Assembly: GCF_902167145.1 (NCBI RefSeq)
Contig: NC_050096.1
Coordinates: forward strand, 268,110,622-268,174,621
Direction of reading: 5' to 3'
Origin: Zea mays
Lineage: Eukaryota; Streptophyta; Magnoliopsida; Poales; Poaceae
Length of the DNA: 64,000 nt
This document shows positions 11,448 through 22,751 of the stretch, in pieces. Below the pieces are notes generated by a model. It did not search any database. It was not told where the DNA came from and saw nothing but the letters and a program-made list of their open reading frames with translations. How positions within the stretch are numbered: the stretch's first letter is position 1; each line of letters opens with the position of its first letter. The translations under genes were made by a program, and so were the position numbers.

Positions 11448-14400
11448 ATGGCCAGAATACGCTCCATTGCTAGGGTTGAGCGTGATGGAGACGAGACCGA
11501 AGCCGTTGAAACTGTTCCAATTTCTGAAGCGATGAGGCGCTCTGGGTTGGTTCCATTAGAGGACACACCTGCTGCCGAAGCAACACAAGCTGATGTTGAA
11601 GAAGTTGGTTCCGAAGATGAGTACAGCTGCGGGATGCCAAGCAAACCTAGTCATTTGGACTTTGGAAAGTCCACCATCTCTGAAGCTGATCTTCTAAAAA
11701 TGGTGAAGCTGGGCTACTTTAGTGAAACAAAAAAGGAGCTGGTTCGTTTTGGCGGGGAGGAGATTACTCCGAAGCCGGAAAAGAATGAGGTGGTTGTGTT
11801 CAAAAGCTTCTTTAAAGCAGGATTAAGATTTCCTTTGAATGGGATGATTGTTGATGTGTTAAAGAAGTTTGGGGTTTACCTTCATCAGCTGACCCCTAAC
11901 GCTATTGTTAGATTAAGTGTTTATATTTGGTCCCTTCGTAGCCAGGGAGTGGAACCGTTCGGTGAAGGTTTCTGCCGAGTCCATGAACTACACTATCAGA
12001 CTAAAGCCAGAGGAGATGGTCTTCATGAGAATTTTGGATGTTACAACTTTGCTTATCGCAAGACTACGAAGTTTCCAGTGATAAGCTACCGAAGCAAATG
12101 GCCAGCCGGATGGAAATCTGAGTGGTTTTATGTTAAAGTTGATAAAGATGAAGATAAATTGGTCCAGAGTCCACTAGAGCTAACCTTCGGAGAAACGAGG
12201 CCCCGATGCAACATGATAAGGGGGAGCTCGAGCCAAATTGCTTTGGCTGAATTTCGCGTGATTTCAGATCATATTGGCACTAGAGACTTGGTGCAGGAAT
12301 TTCTGGCTTTTAAAGTGTTCCCAACAATGAGGGATTGGGAGATGCCGAAGCTGGAGGGAGAAAAGAAAAAGGGAGAACTTGTTCGATTGCCGTATTACTA
12401 CAAATTTAAGAAACACTTTAAAAAGCCCTGCCAGGAGTGGTTGGACACAATCGAGATTATGTGCAACGATATCCTCGGAAATTATTCTAAGAAAGAAGAT
12501 CAGTTGATGACTGCAGCCTTCGGCACTCGTCCGAAGCGAAGATTGAATCGTGTGCTAGATGCTTTGAATTTTGATTACCCTGATTATGAACAACTAGGCG
12601 GAGATGCCGAAGGCCCAAAGAGAAAGAGGATTGCCAACGCCCTGGACAAAGAAAGCACCAATTTGGCCAAAAAGGAAAAAGAAATTTATGAAAAACTGAG
12701 CCCTGGACCGAAGGTAGCTGTTTCAAAGAAAAGGAAAGCTGCATCTCCAAAACCTGCATCTCCAAAACCAAAGACATCGGCCCGGGAGGAGGAAGCTCCT
12801 GCGACACCTTCTGCTGCCGAAGTGGAAGAGATTCTGAAGGTAATGACTGAACCTTTGCCTGTCAAGCTAAGTCCGCTGGCGCCAGAACTGACGAAGTTTT
12901 TTCAGAAGGGCAAAGAAGCTTCGGCAGCAGAAAGTCCCGCAAAGCCGAAAAAACGAAGAATTATCCAAGTGGCAGATGTCATTCATCAGACACCGCCACC
13001 GACCTCGGCGTCAAAAATTGTCACTGCCGATCCCACAGCCATCGGAGCCGAAACCACCGGAGCCGAAACCACCGGAGCCGAAACCGGGGGAGCCGAAGCC
13101 ACCGGAGCTGAAACCACCGGAGCCGAAACCACCGAAGCCGAAGCTACCGGAGCAAGCACTGAAGCCGAAGCCATCGGGGCCGAAACCGGGACCAACGAAG
13201 ATCCTAACCTGGAAACTACACTTGATGATATTGACAATATGCTTCTGAGAATGGCTGAAGAAGAAGCTGCTGTGGTTGCAGTGAACACGGCAACAGAAAA
13301 AGGAAAAGAGCAGATTGAAGACATTTTGGAAAAAGAAAATTTTAATTTTCAAGATATACTTTGGCAAGGGTTGTCAGACGCTGAAAAAGAAGAGCTGAAG
13401 AAATATGCTATATCCCGTGGATACAAACCAGGGTCTCTGCTATTTGGTGGAGTCAATGAAGGGAAGCTGAGATGCCTTCGGAACCGAACCGAGGCCAAGG
13501 TTGTTAGGACCTTCTCCAAAAGCGTTGGCCTGCCGAAGATAGAAGCGGACCTCTGCAGATACCAGCGATAGCATATCGCCGGTAGCTTGCTCTATGCTAA
13601 TTTCAAGGTAAAAAACTCTCGATTTTTTATTATTATATTTTTTATTTTGAATTAAGTTGTTTTCTGACGAAGGTTGTTTTGGCAGAGTATACTTCTAAGT
13701 AAAGTGCTGAGAATGCAACAAGATCTTGAGGATGAAAAGAACGAAGCTACCATCAAAGATCTAGAAAACAAAGTCAAAAATTACGAAGCTGCTCTGAAGG
13801 AAAAAGACTCCGTTGTTCAAGATCTTGAAATCAAAGTTAAAGATCACGAAGCTGCCTTGGAAAAGAAGGACTTCGTCATTCATTCTATGGAAGGTTCATT
13901 GGCTGAAGCCCAAGCCGAAAATAACAGGTTAAACAATGAATTACTCAAAAAGTCAGAAAAATCTGAGCAGGAAAAGAAGAACCTCGAATCAAGTCTCAAG
14001 ACCGAAATCGAGAAGAATTCAAATTTGCAAAAATCATTGAAGGAGCTTCAGGAGAAATGCCTAAATTTCGGCAGCCGATGCGTGCAGCGGCTGAAGGATG
14101 TGTATCACTCAATTGGAGCCAGCTCTGATAAATTTACACCTTCAGCTGAAAACCTGCCCAACACCTTGGAATACATTGAAGGCGAGGTTGATGCACTTGA
14201 CGAAGTTATTGCTGGGCATGCTGACTTCTGCGCCCTGCTAGCTTCTCGGGGCACAGCCACCGCTTTTCTGAAGGCTGGCTCTACGCACGGAAAAATTGTA
14301 AATAGGCCAAACTTCAGCTTGTCACCAGCAGATTTGGTTGACATCCCAAGCCTAGCCCGAAGCATTGGAAACAAATTTATGACCCAGATTTGGGTAAATG

Positions 14401-14544
14401 ACGAGCGAAAAATGGCTGGTGACGAAGCTCGGAGCCACCTTAAGCCGGTGAGAAACTTATACTTGTTACTTTTACCTTCTCCTTGAAATCTGCACCTTTC
14501 TTATTCTGCTTTAATATGTGCAGGATGATGAAGGTGAAGAATGA
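11448..14544 (+). CDS. Grande antisense ORF (aORF / gene23-like), three exons, one nonsense codon
   Basis: Exons 11448-13607, 13686-14447 and 14524-14544 join in frame through GT-AG introns (donors AAG|GTAAAA and CCG|GTGAGA; acceptors TTGGCAG and TGTGCAG), about 981 codons. Only one stop interrupts it (TAG at 13569-13571, CGA followed by TAG). Order: an acidic N-terminus; a conserved domain at roughly residues 60-330 (LRFPLNGMIVDVLKKFGVYL, YIWSLRS, WKSEWFYVKVD) resembling the Pfam 'putative gypsy type transposon' family; a Lys/Pro-rich basic part; a Gly-Ala-Glu-Thr-Thr repeat; then in exon 2 a long coiled coil and a globular C-terminus. It lies opposite pol. Antisense ORFs of this kind are described in Tat-lineage elements; function unknown. 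No transposase catalytic motif is visible. Confidence 0.85.
13036..13195 (+). repeat. In-frame 15-bp repeat array in the Grande antisense ORF
   Basis: About ten units of GGAGCCGAAACCACC or variants encode Gly-Ala-Glu-Thr-Thr. The phase of 15 preserves the reading frame, so copy number can change without breaking the ORF. Confidence 0.85.
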
Positions 14545-15463
14545 CGGGCTGAAGCTTAATAGTTGTTGTAAAAGACTTTCCTGCAAAAAATTCTAGAGAA
14601 ATCTTTGTAATATAATTGTGGAAAAAACTTATGTAAATTTGTGCATACCTTGTAATATATCTTTTCTCCTTTATCCATGTATAATCTACTTTGCTGTGAA
14701 CGAAACTTCACTTTTGAGCCGAAGGCGAAAAACACCTTCCCTTCTTTTCGTACACAACGAAGCATGAAAATTTCCTCTTTCTCCGAAGTTTTTCCTCATA
14801 GCCGAAGCATCTACCTTTTCTGTATGGTATGATGATGATGATCCTATATATGTCTAAATGAATGTTTATGAATGCAAATGTCATGATGTAATGCATTGTG
14901 CAAATGATTATCCGAATGTACATCCAAAAACCATAATCATAGCCCTCATTCCCTTGGGAATGACTCAAATCTTTTTGCCGTTTGTTTTTCGGCTTCACCG
15001 TTTACTTTTCGGTGTATCAGCGCTGACTTTTCGCTGTAAGCCTCCCTTAGGAGCTTCTTCGCCTTTTACTTTCGGCGGAATCAACGTTTATTTTTCGCTG
15101 TAAGCCTCCCTTAGGAGCTTCTTCGCCTTTTACTTTCGGCGGAATCAGCGTTTATTTTTTGCTGTAAGCCTCCTTAGGAGCTTCTTCGCCTTTTACTTTC
15201 GGCGGAATCAGCGTTTATTTTTCGCTGTAAGCTCTGCATTCCCTTAGGAACGACTTTTGAGCTTCTCTCTGCTTTCTTTTCTCTTTCCTTTGCACTCGAC
15301 GGTGCGTTCTCAGTTTTTACATTTACATCTTTGGGGGATATTGTTCTTATAGAATTTAAATAAAGAAAAGAAAAATTACATGTTGTGGCCCCATTAAAAA
15401 CCTTTCTCCCCCTTTGGAAAGGAAAAGGGTGCCACAAAAAAGAACAGAAAAAATTACAACAAG
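14545..15463. other. Grande intergenic region between the two converging ORFs
   Basis: Contains the 3' UTR of the antisense ORF (AT-rich, 14545-14900) and then the tandem array at 15025-15235, up to the integrase stop. No further gene seen. Confidence 0.6.
15025..15235. repeat. About 64-bp tandem repeat, three copies, inside Grande
   Basis: Three consecutive copies of a unit containing TAAGCCTCCCTTAGGAGC, TTCTTCGCCTTTTACTTTCG and a GCGTTTATTTTTCGCTG segment. The third copy lacks one C in the CCTCCC run. Confidence 0.85.
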
Positions 15464-16519
15464 CTATACATAATATCGCCGAAGCTCGTCCGCATTCCAT
15501 GATCTAGGAATGTCGTTGCCGTCCATATCCTTCAATCTGTAGGAACCGGGTCTTGACGAAGATACTACCAGAAAAGGTCCTTCCCACTTCAGCTGTAATT
15601 TGACTACTGTCTCTGGGTTGGCTACTCTTCGAAGCACCAAATGTCCTGGTTCAATGTTCTTTAGCCTAACCTTTCTATCACGCCATTTTATTGTTTCAGC
15701 TTGGTATTTGTTGATGTTTTCCATAGTTTGAAGCCTGATCCCCTCTATAGCATCTTTTTCCACAGAGTAATCAGCTTCAGCTTCGTCTTCTGCCGAAGCT
15801 ACTATTCTTATTGATCCTGCTTTGGCTTCTTCCGGACTTATTGCTTCGTCACCAAACAATAGTTTGAATGGTGTAAAGCCTGTTGATCTTGATACTGTTG
15901 TGTTGTGGCTCCACACCACTTTGATTAATTCGTCTGGCCACTTTCCCCTGGGCTGATTGAAGATTAACTTCATTATTCTTACCATTATGATGCCATTAGC
16001 TCTTTCAACAAGTCCATTTGACTCCGGATGTCGGACTGATGCGAAATGGATCTTCGTGCCAATTTGATCGCAAAATTCTCTAAAAGCTTCGGAATCAAAT
16101 TGTGTCCCATTATCCACAGTAATGGCCTTCGGCACTCCGAAGCGACAAACAATATTTTGCCAGAAAAACTTTTGAATAGTGACCGAAGTTATTGTGGCTA
16201 AAGGCTTTGCCTCAATCCATTTAGAAAAATATTCCACTGCCACTACAACATATCTTAAGTTCCCTTGTGCTGGTGGTAACGGACCTAACAAATCAAGGCC
16301 CCACCTTTGCAACGACCAAGTGGGTTGTATTAACTGAGTTAAAGACGAAGGTTGTTTTTGATCTCTTGCACATTTCTGACAACCTTCACACTTTTGGACT
16401 AATTCCGCTGCATCCGAAGCTGCCTTTGGCCAATAAAATCCTTGACGAAAAACTTTTCCAAGCAAAGGCCTAGATCCAATGTGAGATCCACATAGGCCTG
16501 CATGTATTTCCTTCATCAA
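15464..16519 (-). pseudogene. Grande-like integrase
   Basis: A 351-codon open segment covers the whole integrase after its N-terminus: HHCC zinc domain (HAGLCGSHIG...CEGCQKC), catalytic Asp (WGLDLLGPLP), Asp (ITVDNGTQFD) and Glu (ESNGLVERANG), then the C-terminal chromodomain-less region ending WNADELRRYYV. All three DDE residues are present. It would be the last part of the polyprotein; upstream stops at 16967, 17903 and 18779 disconnect it from RT and protease. Integrase joins the cDNA to the genome. Confidence 0.9.
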
Positions 16520-17902
16520 TTCTATACCTTCGGCTCTGGATAAACACTTGAGTAACGGAGAACAGACCCCACGCTTGTATAGTTCCCCTTCTATTATAAC
16601 ATATGGTCGAGCTCTTGCCTCTATCCTCCTGTTATAAGCTTCGTCATCTGAAAGAAAGTTACCCTGAAGGAAAGAGATGATCTCAGTTCTCCAGTCTTCA
16701 CTATAAACAGGGGATATGTTGAGGACTGCTCTTTCAAGAAGCTCAACCGAAGGTGCTTTTATTGTTTCGAAAAATACTTCCGAAGGTAATGGCAGCCCCT
16801 GTGCTGCTGACTTAGCTAATAAATCAGCATATTCATTTTCTCCACGAGGAATATTTTTAACAGAAAACCCTTCAAAGGAAGCCTCAATCCTTTGGACCGT
16901 GTCTAAATATTTTTCGAGCTTCGGATCTCTCGCTTTATAACTTTTGTCAATATGACCAGAAATAACCTAGGAATCAGTTTTAAGAACCGCCCTTCTGAAT
17001 CCCATTGCCTTTAGCTTTCGAAGACCCAAGAGTAAAGCTTCGTACTCAGCAATGTTATTTGTGCAACTGAAATCAAGTCTTGTTGCATAACAAGTTTTAA
17101 CTTTGGAAGGTGCGACCAACACAGCAGCTGCTCCTGCTCCGAAGGTTCCCCAAGATCCATCGCAAAATACTGTCCAGACTTCGGCATCTTTACTCGCTTC
17201 TTCTTCCTGAGCCCCTGGCGTCCAGTCAGCAATGAAGTTTGCCAATGCTTGGGACTGAATCGAAAATCTATGCACATAATCAATACAAAATTCATTGAGT
17301 TCCGCAGCCCATTTTCCAACCCTTCCAGTAGCTTCTCTATTTCTCATAATATCCTTCAACGGTTGTGAAGAAGGAACAACTATATTGTATGCCTGAAAAT
17401 AGTGCCGAAACTTCCTGGAGGCCATCAAAACAGCATACAACACCTTCTCCAATTCTGTATAATTTTTCTTTGATAAACTAAGAACTTCGGATACAAAGTA
17501 TATTGGGGCTTGCTTTTTGACTTGGCCTTCAAGCTTCTCCTGGACAAGTGCTGCACTTACCGCTGAGTGCGAAGCTGCCACATATAACAACAGAGGAGCC
17601 CCTAGCGTTGGTGGAGTTAGTGTTGTTAGGTCTATCACATATTGCTTCAGCTCTTCGAAGGCTTTCTGCTGAACTGGTCCCCATTGAAAAACTTCGACTG
17701 ACTTCAGCACTTCGAAAAATGGTAAATTTCTCTCTGCTGATCTAGATATAAATCTGTTGAGAGATGCCAGTCTTCCTGTCAATCTTTGAGCCCCCTTTTT
17801 TGTACTTGGTGGTTCCATTCGAAGGATAGCTTCGATTTTATTTGGATTAGCCTCAATCCCTTTTGTTGAAACTAGACAACCAAGAAATTTCCCTTTCTTC
17901 AC
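16520..17902 (-). pseudogene. Grande-like RT thumb and two RNase H domains
   Basis: 17903 downward continues RT into the connection (KGIEANPNKIEAI) and the gypsy-type RNase H (YFVSEVLSLSKKNYTELEK). A second, plant-gypsy 'archaeal-type' RNase H follows: VFCDGSWGTFGAG, NNIAEYEALLLGLR, LKTDS. Dual RNase H is a Tat-lineage hallmark. The frame has a TAG right after LKTDS (16967-16969) but continues beyond it without further stops, through EYADLLAKSA, into integrase. Confidence 0.85.
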
Positions 17903-18673
17903 TCAGAAGACACATTTTTCTAGATTCAACTTTAAACCGGCCTGTCTAAAATTAGCGAAGGTCTCATGCAGATCAACAATGTGATTATCTTGCTTCGTGC
18001 TTTTTACAATGATATCATCAACATAAGTTAGCACATTTCTGCCTATCTGAGAATGAAGAACCTTCGCTGTCATTCTGCTGAAGCTTCCTCCAGCATTCTT
18101 GAGCCCCTCGGGCATCCGAAGGTAACAATATGTTCCACTAGGGGTTATGAAGCTGGTTTTTGGCTCATCCTCCTTCTTCATCCAAATTTGATGATAGCCT
18201 GAATAACAATCCAGCAGACTCATAAGCTCTGATGAAGCTGTTGCATCATCTAGAGAATCTATCCTTGGCAATGGAAACTCGTCCTTCGGACAGGCCTTGT
18301 TGAGATCAGTAAAATCAATACACATTCTCCATTTACCATTGGCCTTTTTTACCATAACAGTGTTAGCCAGGCATTCTGGGTATTTTACCTCTCTGATAAC
18401 TCCCGCACTGAGGAGCCTTTTCACTTCATTCCGAGCACCTTCGGCCTTGTCATCAGACATCTTCCGAAGCCTCTGCTTTCTGGGTCTAAAGGATGGGTCA
18501 ACATTGAGCGAGTGTTCAATAACATCCCTGTTGACTCCGCAAAGATCATTAGCTGACCATGCAAAAACATCTTTGTTCTTGAACAGAAATCTTATCAAGA
18601 TTTTCTCCTGTTCTTTAGACAGTTGGGATCCCAATAGCACCTTCTGCTCTGTTATGTCCTCACATAAAAGCAT
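17903..18673 (-). pseudogene. Grande-like reverse transcriptase
   Basis: A 256-codon segment with RT landmarks: KKANGKWRMCIDFTDLNKAC, FPLPRIDSLDDATA, SLLDCYSGYHQI, and the catalytic box LTYVDDIIVKS (both Asp retained). It is bounded by a TGA at 17903 (after NLEKCVF) and connects in frame upstream with protease, apart from one TGA at 18779. Reverse transcriptase copies the element RNA into DNA. Confidence 0.9.
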
Positions 18674-19186
18674 GGGCTTCGGCTGATCGGCCGAAGCAGC
18701 TTTCTCCCTTCTAAACTTGTATTGCTCACAAGCTTCAGCTCCATCTATGTTATGGATTGCCTTTGAGTCTGTCCAATTTCATTCGGCCCTTCTGGTAGCT
18801 TCCTGACTTCCATGAATGGCAATAGGTCCTTGGTCCGAAGGTATCTTCATGCAAAGATATGCTGGATGAAGAATTGCTTCGAAGGCATTGAGAGTACCAC
18901 GACCAATGATTGCATTGTAAGGGTATTCTATGTCAACAATATCGAACACAACTTGTTCAGTCCTTGTGTTGTTGATAAATTCGAAGGTTACTGGCATTGC
19001 GATTTTTCCAAGTGCTACAATCTGCCTTCCTCCGAAGCCACAAAAGGGATGTGTGGCATCATGGATCTTGTCTTCGGGCTCTTGCATCTGTCTGAAGGCC
19101 TTAGCAAATATGATATCAGCTGCACTGCCTGTATCAACCAAAACATTATGGACCAGAAATCCTTTGATCACACAAGAGATAACCAT
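18674..19186 (-). pseudogene. Grande-like aspartic protease
   Basis: Contains the retropepsin motif VLVDTGSAADIIF, then FGGRQIVALGKI and the flap/ILG-like YNAIIGRGTLNAF. The frame ends in a TGA at 18779-18781 and resumes in the same phase toward RT (18778-18674). A pepsin-like protease matures the gag-pol polyprotein. Confidence 0.88.
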
Positions 19187-19417
19187 AGCATCATTGTGTG
19201 GGTAATCCTTGAGCTGAAGATCCTCTTGAGAGAAGGTAATTGGAATGTGAGACCATCTTGACTTGATAAAGGGTCCTTGTACCCCTACATGTTGTACTCT
19301 TCTCTATGCCTCCTTCTTCTGTTTCTTGTTAGCCGGCTCTGAGCATGAACCGCCTGTTATCGGGAGAATCAGCTTCGGAGCCGAAGCAGTTCCAGCTTGG
19401 TTCTTGAACGAAGCCAT
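19187..19417 (-). pseudogene. Grande-like gag remnant
   Basis: From an ATG at 19417-19415 (MASFKNQAGTASAPKLIL) only about 77 codons separate the start from the protease, with one in-frame TAG after about 37 residues. A gag with capsid and zinc knuckle is missing. The frame across the gap is preserved, so the loss looks like an in-frame internal deletion. Confidence 0.7.
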
Positions 19418-19443
19418 TGTCTCAGGAAAGTGGAAGTGAGTTC

Positions 19444-19461
19444 ACCGGAGGTGGGCGCCAA
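19444..19461 (-). other. Grande-like primer binding site
   Basis: Immediately inside the 5' LTR, the minus strand reads TTGGCGCCCACCTCCGGT. Its position fixes the element's orientation; the tRNA partner was not determined. Confidence 0.7.
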
Positions 19462-20091
19462 TGTTGGGGACTTGTTCTCAAATGCTATGAATTAAGAACA
19501 AGGCAACATAAAATGTTAAATATTAATGCCCTTCGTCCGCTGAAGCATTATCTCCCCCAAGGATTTAATGAACTTCGGACGAAGACCATGAGTAGAGTAT
19601 CACGAAGGTCATACCTTCGTGATTAAACTTACAAAATAATATGAAATAATATATAAAACATGAAACATTAAAGATAGATGTATCAGAAATAGGTAACATC
19701 GTTCACATATTTTATTATATGAATCTAAAATGTCAGAACATAGTGTTTAAGTACATTTATACCTTTGCCTTGACAGATAATAATTCCCGAGCAATGCATT
19801 TGCAATTACAGGAATCCATGAACAGTAAAGGAATACTGTTCACTATTTATAGACACAGGACACAGCCTGTAAGGAATTACAATCATGCCCCTTATAAAAG
19901 TTTACAACAATGACTCAGACCCTTATGGGCTAAAAGGTCATTCTATCTTTAAGTCGGTTCGATCCTTCGTCTTCGGACATGCTATAACACCGAAGCTTCA
20001 TGAGTGGTAGCTTCGGTCATCATGTATAAGCAGCTTTAGCTGAAGCTGTTTCTTCCTGCAGTACCTTCGGCGACGAAGCATGGTCCCAACA
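19462..20091 (-). repeat. Grande-like 5' LTR
   Basis: 630 bp, near-identical to 10392-11021. A minus-strand TATA-like box (CTATAAATAG) lies at 19843-19852 and would drive the gag-pol transcript. Confidence 0.95.
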
Positions 20092-21167
20092 GGGGTGCTT
20101 CTAGTTTGTACCTTCTTCTTTTTGCTGTCCTTTGCCGTGAAGCATTTGTGGCCGACGTTGGGGAAGAGAAGTCCCGTGTTGACGGCGATGTTGGCGGCAT
20201 CCTCGTCGGAGGAGGAGTTGGTGGAGCTCTCATCGAAGTCCCATTCCCGACACACGTGGGCATCGCCACCCTATTTCTTGTAGTACCTCTTCTCCTTTTT
20301 CTTTCCCCTCTTGTTGTCGCCCCTGTCGCTACCACTAGACATAGGACATTTTGCTATAAAATGACCGAGCTTACCACATTTGTAGCACACCCTCTTGGAG
20401 CAGGGTTTGTAGTCCTTCCCCCTCCTTTGCTTGAGGATTTGATGGAAGCTCTTGATAATGAGCGCCATCTCCTCATTGTCGAGCTTGGAGGCGTCGATGG
20501 GGAGTCTACTTGATGTAGATTCTTCTTTCTTCTCTTCCGTCGCTTTGAATGCGACGGGTTGCACCTCAGGTGTGCAGGTGCCGCCTTGCTCCAAGTCGAC
20601 GATTTGTTTAGAGCCTTTGATCATTAGTTCAAAGCTCACAAACTTCCCTATTACTTCCTCGGGAGACATTAACTTGTATCTAGGATCCCCACGAATTAAT
20701 TGAACTTGAGTAAGGTTACGAAAAACAAGGGATCTTAGAATAACCTTGACCATTTCATGGTCATCCCACTTTGTGCTCTCGAGGTTGCGCACTTGATTCA
20801 CCAAGGTCTTAAGCCGGTTGTACATTGCTTGTGGCTTCTCTCCTTGGTTGAGGACGAATCGATCGAGCTCCCCCTCGATCGTCTCTCGTTTGGTGATCTT
20901 GGTCACCTCATCTCCTTCGTGCATGATTTTTAGGACGTCCCAAATCTCCTTGGCTCTCTTTAACCGTTGCACCTTATTATACTCCTCTCGACATAGAGAG
21001 GCGAGGAGTATAGTAGTGGCTTGGGCGTTAAAGTGCTGGATTTGGGCGACCTCGTCTGAGTCGTAGCCCTCGTCCCCTACGGTAGGTACCTGCGCTCCAA
21101 ATTCAACAATGTCCCATATGCCTGTGTGGAGTAAGGTTAGGTGATGCCTCATTTTATCGCTCCACAT
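20092..21167 (-). pseudogene. Element B gag with zinc knuckle
   Basis: The minus-strand open segment 20271-21167 (298 codons) is a Ty1/copia gag of the UBN2 type: MWSDKMRHHLTLLHTGIWD, LCREEYNKV, LKIMHEGDEVTKITK, YNRLKTLVNQVRNL. It is followed by the CCHC knuckle C-YK-C-GKLG-H-FIAK-C. Gag packages the RNA in virus-like particles. Beyond 20271 the basic tail continues to the Grande insertion at 20091, then resumes at 10391 in the coiled-coil part. Confidence 0.88.
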
Positions 21168-21540
21168 ACAATAATCTTCACCATCAAAATATGGTGGTTT
21201 GCCTAATGGTTAGGAGCACGCTTAGAGATATAGGGATAACGAAGTGGCATCTTACTATACTTCTTGCGCTCATGGCGCTTAGAAGTGACGGACGTGGCGT
21301 CAGATCCGGATGTGGATGTCGACGAAGAGTCGGTCTCGTAGTAGACCACTTTCTTCATCTTCTTCTTCTTGTCGCCACTCCGATGCGACTTGACGCGGGG
21401 AGGGGATTCCTCCTTTCCTTTGGCACTGGACTCCCTTGATGGAGCCTTCCCGTGGCTTGTGGCCTTCTCGCCGGTTTCGATCTCCCTCTTGGCGGATCCT
21501 CCCGATATCACTTCGAGTGGTTAGACCCTAAATGAAGTAT
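21168..21540 (-). other. Element B leader region
   Basis: Between PBS and gag. The minus strand at 21203-21511 is an open Lys/Ser-rich segment (MISGGSAKREIETGEKA, EKKYSKMPLRYPYI-like end) that continues in the direction of gag and probably represents the gag N-terminal extension. Confidence 0.45.
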
Positions 21541-21557
21541 CGGACTTTGATACCAAT
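21541..21557 (-). other. Element B primer binding site (initiator tRNA-Met type)
   Basis: Minus strand ATTGGTATCAAAGTCCG abuts the 5' LTR end. TTGGTATCA is the common plant copia PBS, complementary to the 3' end of initiator tRNA-Met. Confidence 0.85.
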
Positions 21558-22751
21558 TGAAAGTCGCCTAGAGGGGGGTGAATAGGCGGAATCTGAAAAT
21601 TATAAACTTAAGCACACACTACAAGATGGGTTAGCGTTAGAAATGAATTCGAGTCCGAAAGAGAGAGGAAAACAAATCAACCAAGAAATAAAGTGGATGA
21701 ACATGGTGATTTGTTTTACCGAGGTTCGGTTCTAAAGAACCTAGTCCCCATTGAGGTGGTCACAAAGACTGGGACTCTTTCAACCCTTTCCCTCTCTCAA
21801 ACGGTCACCTAGACCGAGTGAGCTTTCTCCTTAATCAAACGGGTCACTTAGACCCCACAAGGACCACCACACACTTGGTGTCTCTTGCTTTGATTAAAAT
21901 TCACTTAGAAACAAGAATGAGGAAGAAAGAAAGCGATCCAAGCACAAGAGCACAAAGAACACGAACAAAACACTCTCTCAAGTCACTAAGTGGTTGGAAT
22001 GAGTTTGAGGCTTGGAGAGGCTTTGATTCAATTGAATTGTGTCTAGGAGTGGATGCACTAGCTCTTGTATTGAATGTGATGTGCTAGAAACTTGGATGCT
22101 TAGAGTGGTGGTGGTTGGGGGGTATTTATAGCTCTCAACCACCATATAGCCGTTGGGGATGGCTGCTGTCGATGGACGCACCGGACAGTCTGGTGCGCCA
22201 GCCACGTCACCCAACCGTTAGGGTTCGGGGAGCTTATGACCGTTGGAGGCTTTGTCCTCTAGTGGCACCGGACAGTCCGGTGTCGCACCTGACAGACACT
22301 GTTCAGTGTCCGGTGCGTCTCTAACGGACGACTTTGCTCTGTCGCGCACTGTTCCTCTGAATCTTCAGCTGTTGCAGGCGACCGTTGCGCGAAGTAGCCG
22401 TTGCTCCGCTGGTGCACCGGACAGTCCGGTGGCACACCGGACAGTCCCGTAAATTATAGAGGAGCGTGCCCTGAGAAACCCAAGAGTGGAGAGTTGGACG
22501 CTGTACGGTCCTGGTGCACCGGACACAGTCCGGTGGCACACCGGACAGTCCGGTGCGCCAGACCAAGGCACTCTTGGTTTCTTTGCTCCTTTTTTTTGAA
22601 CCCTTTCTTCAATCTTCAATTGGTTTGTGTTGAACCTTTATGCACCTGTATATCATATACTCTAGAGCAAACTAGTTAGTCCAATATTTGTGTTGGGCAT
22701 TCAACCACCAAAATATATTTATAGGAAAAGGTTTAACCTTTTTCCCTTTCA
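21558..22751 (-). repeat. Element B 5' LTR
   Basis: 1,194 bp, TGAAAGTCGCC...CCCTTTCA. It carries fewer palindrome copies than the 3' LTR and several single-base differences. CACCGGACAGTCCGGTG-type palindromes lie near 22178, 22266, 22412-22445 and 22515-22556. Confidence 0.93.

Larger units (their letters stand above)
10392..20091 (-). mobile_element. Element C: Grande-like Ty3/gypsy (Tat lineage) retrotransposon, gag-deleted
   Basis: Two 630-bp LTRs (10392-11021 and 19462-20091) start TGTTGGGGAC and end CCCAACA, flanked by GGGGT at 10387-10391 and 20092-20096. Pol is on the minus strand (protease, RT, two RNase H domains, integrase). A long spliced ORF lies on the plus strand between integrase and the 3' LTR. 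That layout, the LTR size and the antisense gene match maize Grande as I recall it. Full Grande copies are about 13-14 kb; this one is 9.7 kb, mainly because gag is missing. The LTRs differ at 9 of 630 positions by hand count (8 transitions, 1 transversion), so the insertion is recent. Confidence 0.92.
3957..22751 (-). mobile_element. Element B: Sirevirus-type Ty1/copia retrotransposon (interrupted by Grande)
   Basis: A complete insertion: LTRs at 3957-5158 and 21558-22751 begin TG and end CA on the plus strand, flanked by AGAAG at 3952-3956 and 22752-22756. Orientation is minus. The PBS (complementary to initiator tRNA-Met) abuts the right LTR and the polypurine tract abuts the left one. Coding order on the minus strand is gag (zinc knuckle, then coiled coil), protease, integrase, RT, RNase H, all degraded. 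CACCGGACAGTCCGGTG palindromes in the LTRs, a coiled-coil gag extension and copia domain order fit the Sirevirus lineage (Opie/Ji/Giepum-like; exact family not assigned). Grande element C occupies 10392-20091. Confidence 0.92.

Noticed and set aside
13036..13195. CRISPR-like array
   Set aside because: The 15-bp units are direct, contiguous and in frame with a protein; no unique spacers.
11448..13571. A host gene or true transposase inside Grande
   Set aside because: Position between integrase and 3' LTR on the opposite strand matches the antisense ORF of Tat-lineage elements, and no catalytic triad of a transposase is visible.
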